Shown: in pieces, positions 5,886 through 6,027 of the stretch
How positions within the stretch are numbered: the first letter of the stretch is position 1
How the letters are laid out: each line of letters starts with the position of its first letter
DNA from: an uncultured Rhodovulum sp.
GTDB lineage: Bacteria; Pseudomonadota; Alphaproteobacteria; Rhodobacterales; Rhodobacteraceae
Length of the DNA: 6,027 bases
Direction of reading: 5' to 3'
Assembly: GCA_946221765.1 (NCBI GenBank)
Contig: CAMIMK010000199.1
Coordinates: forward strand, 1 to 6,027
Position numbers and translations under genes: made by a program
Notes under the pieces: model-generated
Told to the model about the DNA's origin: nothing
Seen by the model: only the letters and a program-made list of their open reading frames with translations
Database searches by the model: none

Positions 5886-6027
5886 TGTACACGCGCTTCG
5901 GTCTCTACATCGGCGGTGCCTGGACCGCCGGCTCGGGCGGCACCGCGCCGGTCCTGAGCCCGGTCAGCGAGCGGCCCCTCGGCGCGGCGCCGGTCGCGAC
6001 CGCGGCCGATACCGCCGCCGCGCTGGA
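5885..6027 (+). CDS. Aldehyde dehydrogenase family protein, N-terminal part (cut by window end)
   Basis: Only the first 47 or so residues are visible. The start 'MYTRFGLYIGGAWTAGSGG' followed by 'VLSPVSERPLGAAPVATAADTAAAL' is the characteristic N-terminal arm of NAD(P)-dependent aldehyde dehydrogenases (pattern: l-y-I-G-G-x-W ... v.sP.t...lg..p.a...D...A). ATG 5885 overlaps the iolG stop, and GAGG lies 7 nt upstream, so the two are probably co-translated. The catalytic Cys and Glu are beyond the window. In inositol loci the expected member is methylmalonate-semialdehyde dehydrogenase (IolA), but this N-terminus looks more like the succinate-semialdehyde/general aldehyde dehydrogenase branch. 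The substrate assignment stays open. There is no sign of truncation other than the window edge. Confidence 0.85.
   Translation, partial: MYTRFGLYIGGAWTAGSGGTAPVLSPVSERPLGAAPVATAADTAAAL

Overview
The window is GC-rich chromosomal DNA, and nearly all of it is coding. The codon usage is strongly GC3-biased, which produces very long antisense shadow frames. An RpiR-type regulator next to iolD, iolE and iolG fits a Proteobacterium, most likely an alphaproteobacterium. That placement is inferred from gene content and style; no marker gene here fixes the taxon. It is a catabolic locus for myo-inositol (or related cyclitols).

Layout: (1) about 79-984 (+) encodes an RpiR-family (HTH plus SIS) regulator, the likely local sensor/repressor. 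(2) 985-1202 is a convergent intergenic gap. It holds a 14-bp tandem repeat that overlaps the regulator stop codon, two inverted repeats, and no T-tract terminator. (3) 4771 down to 1203 (-) is a tightly packed operon in the order iolD - iolE - SDR oxidoreductase. The gap between iolD and iolE is 3 bp, and iolE and the SDR overlap by 4 bp (ATGA). (4) 4772-4877 is a divergent intergenic region of about 106 bp and is conspicuously AT-rich. It has a consensus -35 box (TTGACA) and a 14-bp palindrome facing iolG. (5) 4878-5885 (+) is iolG, followed with a 1-bp overlap by (6) an aldehyde dehydrogenase gene that runs off the end of the window.

Pathway: IolG oxidises myo-inositol to scyllo-inosose (2-keto-myo-inositol). 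IolE dehydrates this to 3D-(3,5/4)-trihydroxycyclohexane-1,2-dione, and IolD opens the ring to 5-deoxy-D-glucuronate. IolB, IolC and the aldolase are not in the window. The SDR and the aldehyde dehydrogenase are accessory enzymes of unknown substrate.

The individual enzymes are well known, and I see no wholly new system. The most interesting signal is regulatory: a GCAAY-N4-RTTGC palindrome occurs once in the iolD/iolG divergent promoter and once over the proposed first codons of the regulator gene. It is a candidate operator, and it suggests that the regulator start may lie downstream of ATG 79.
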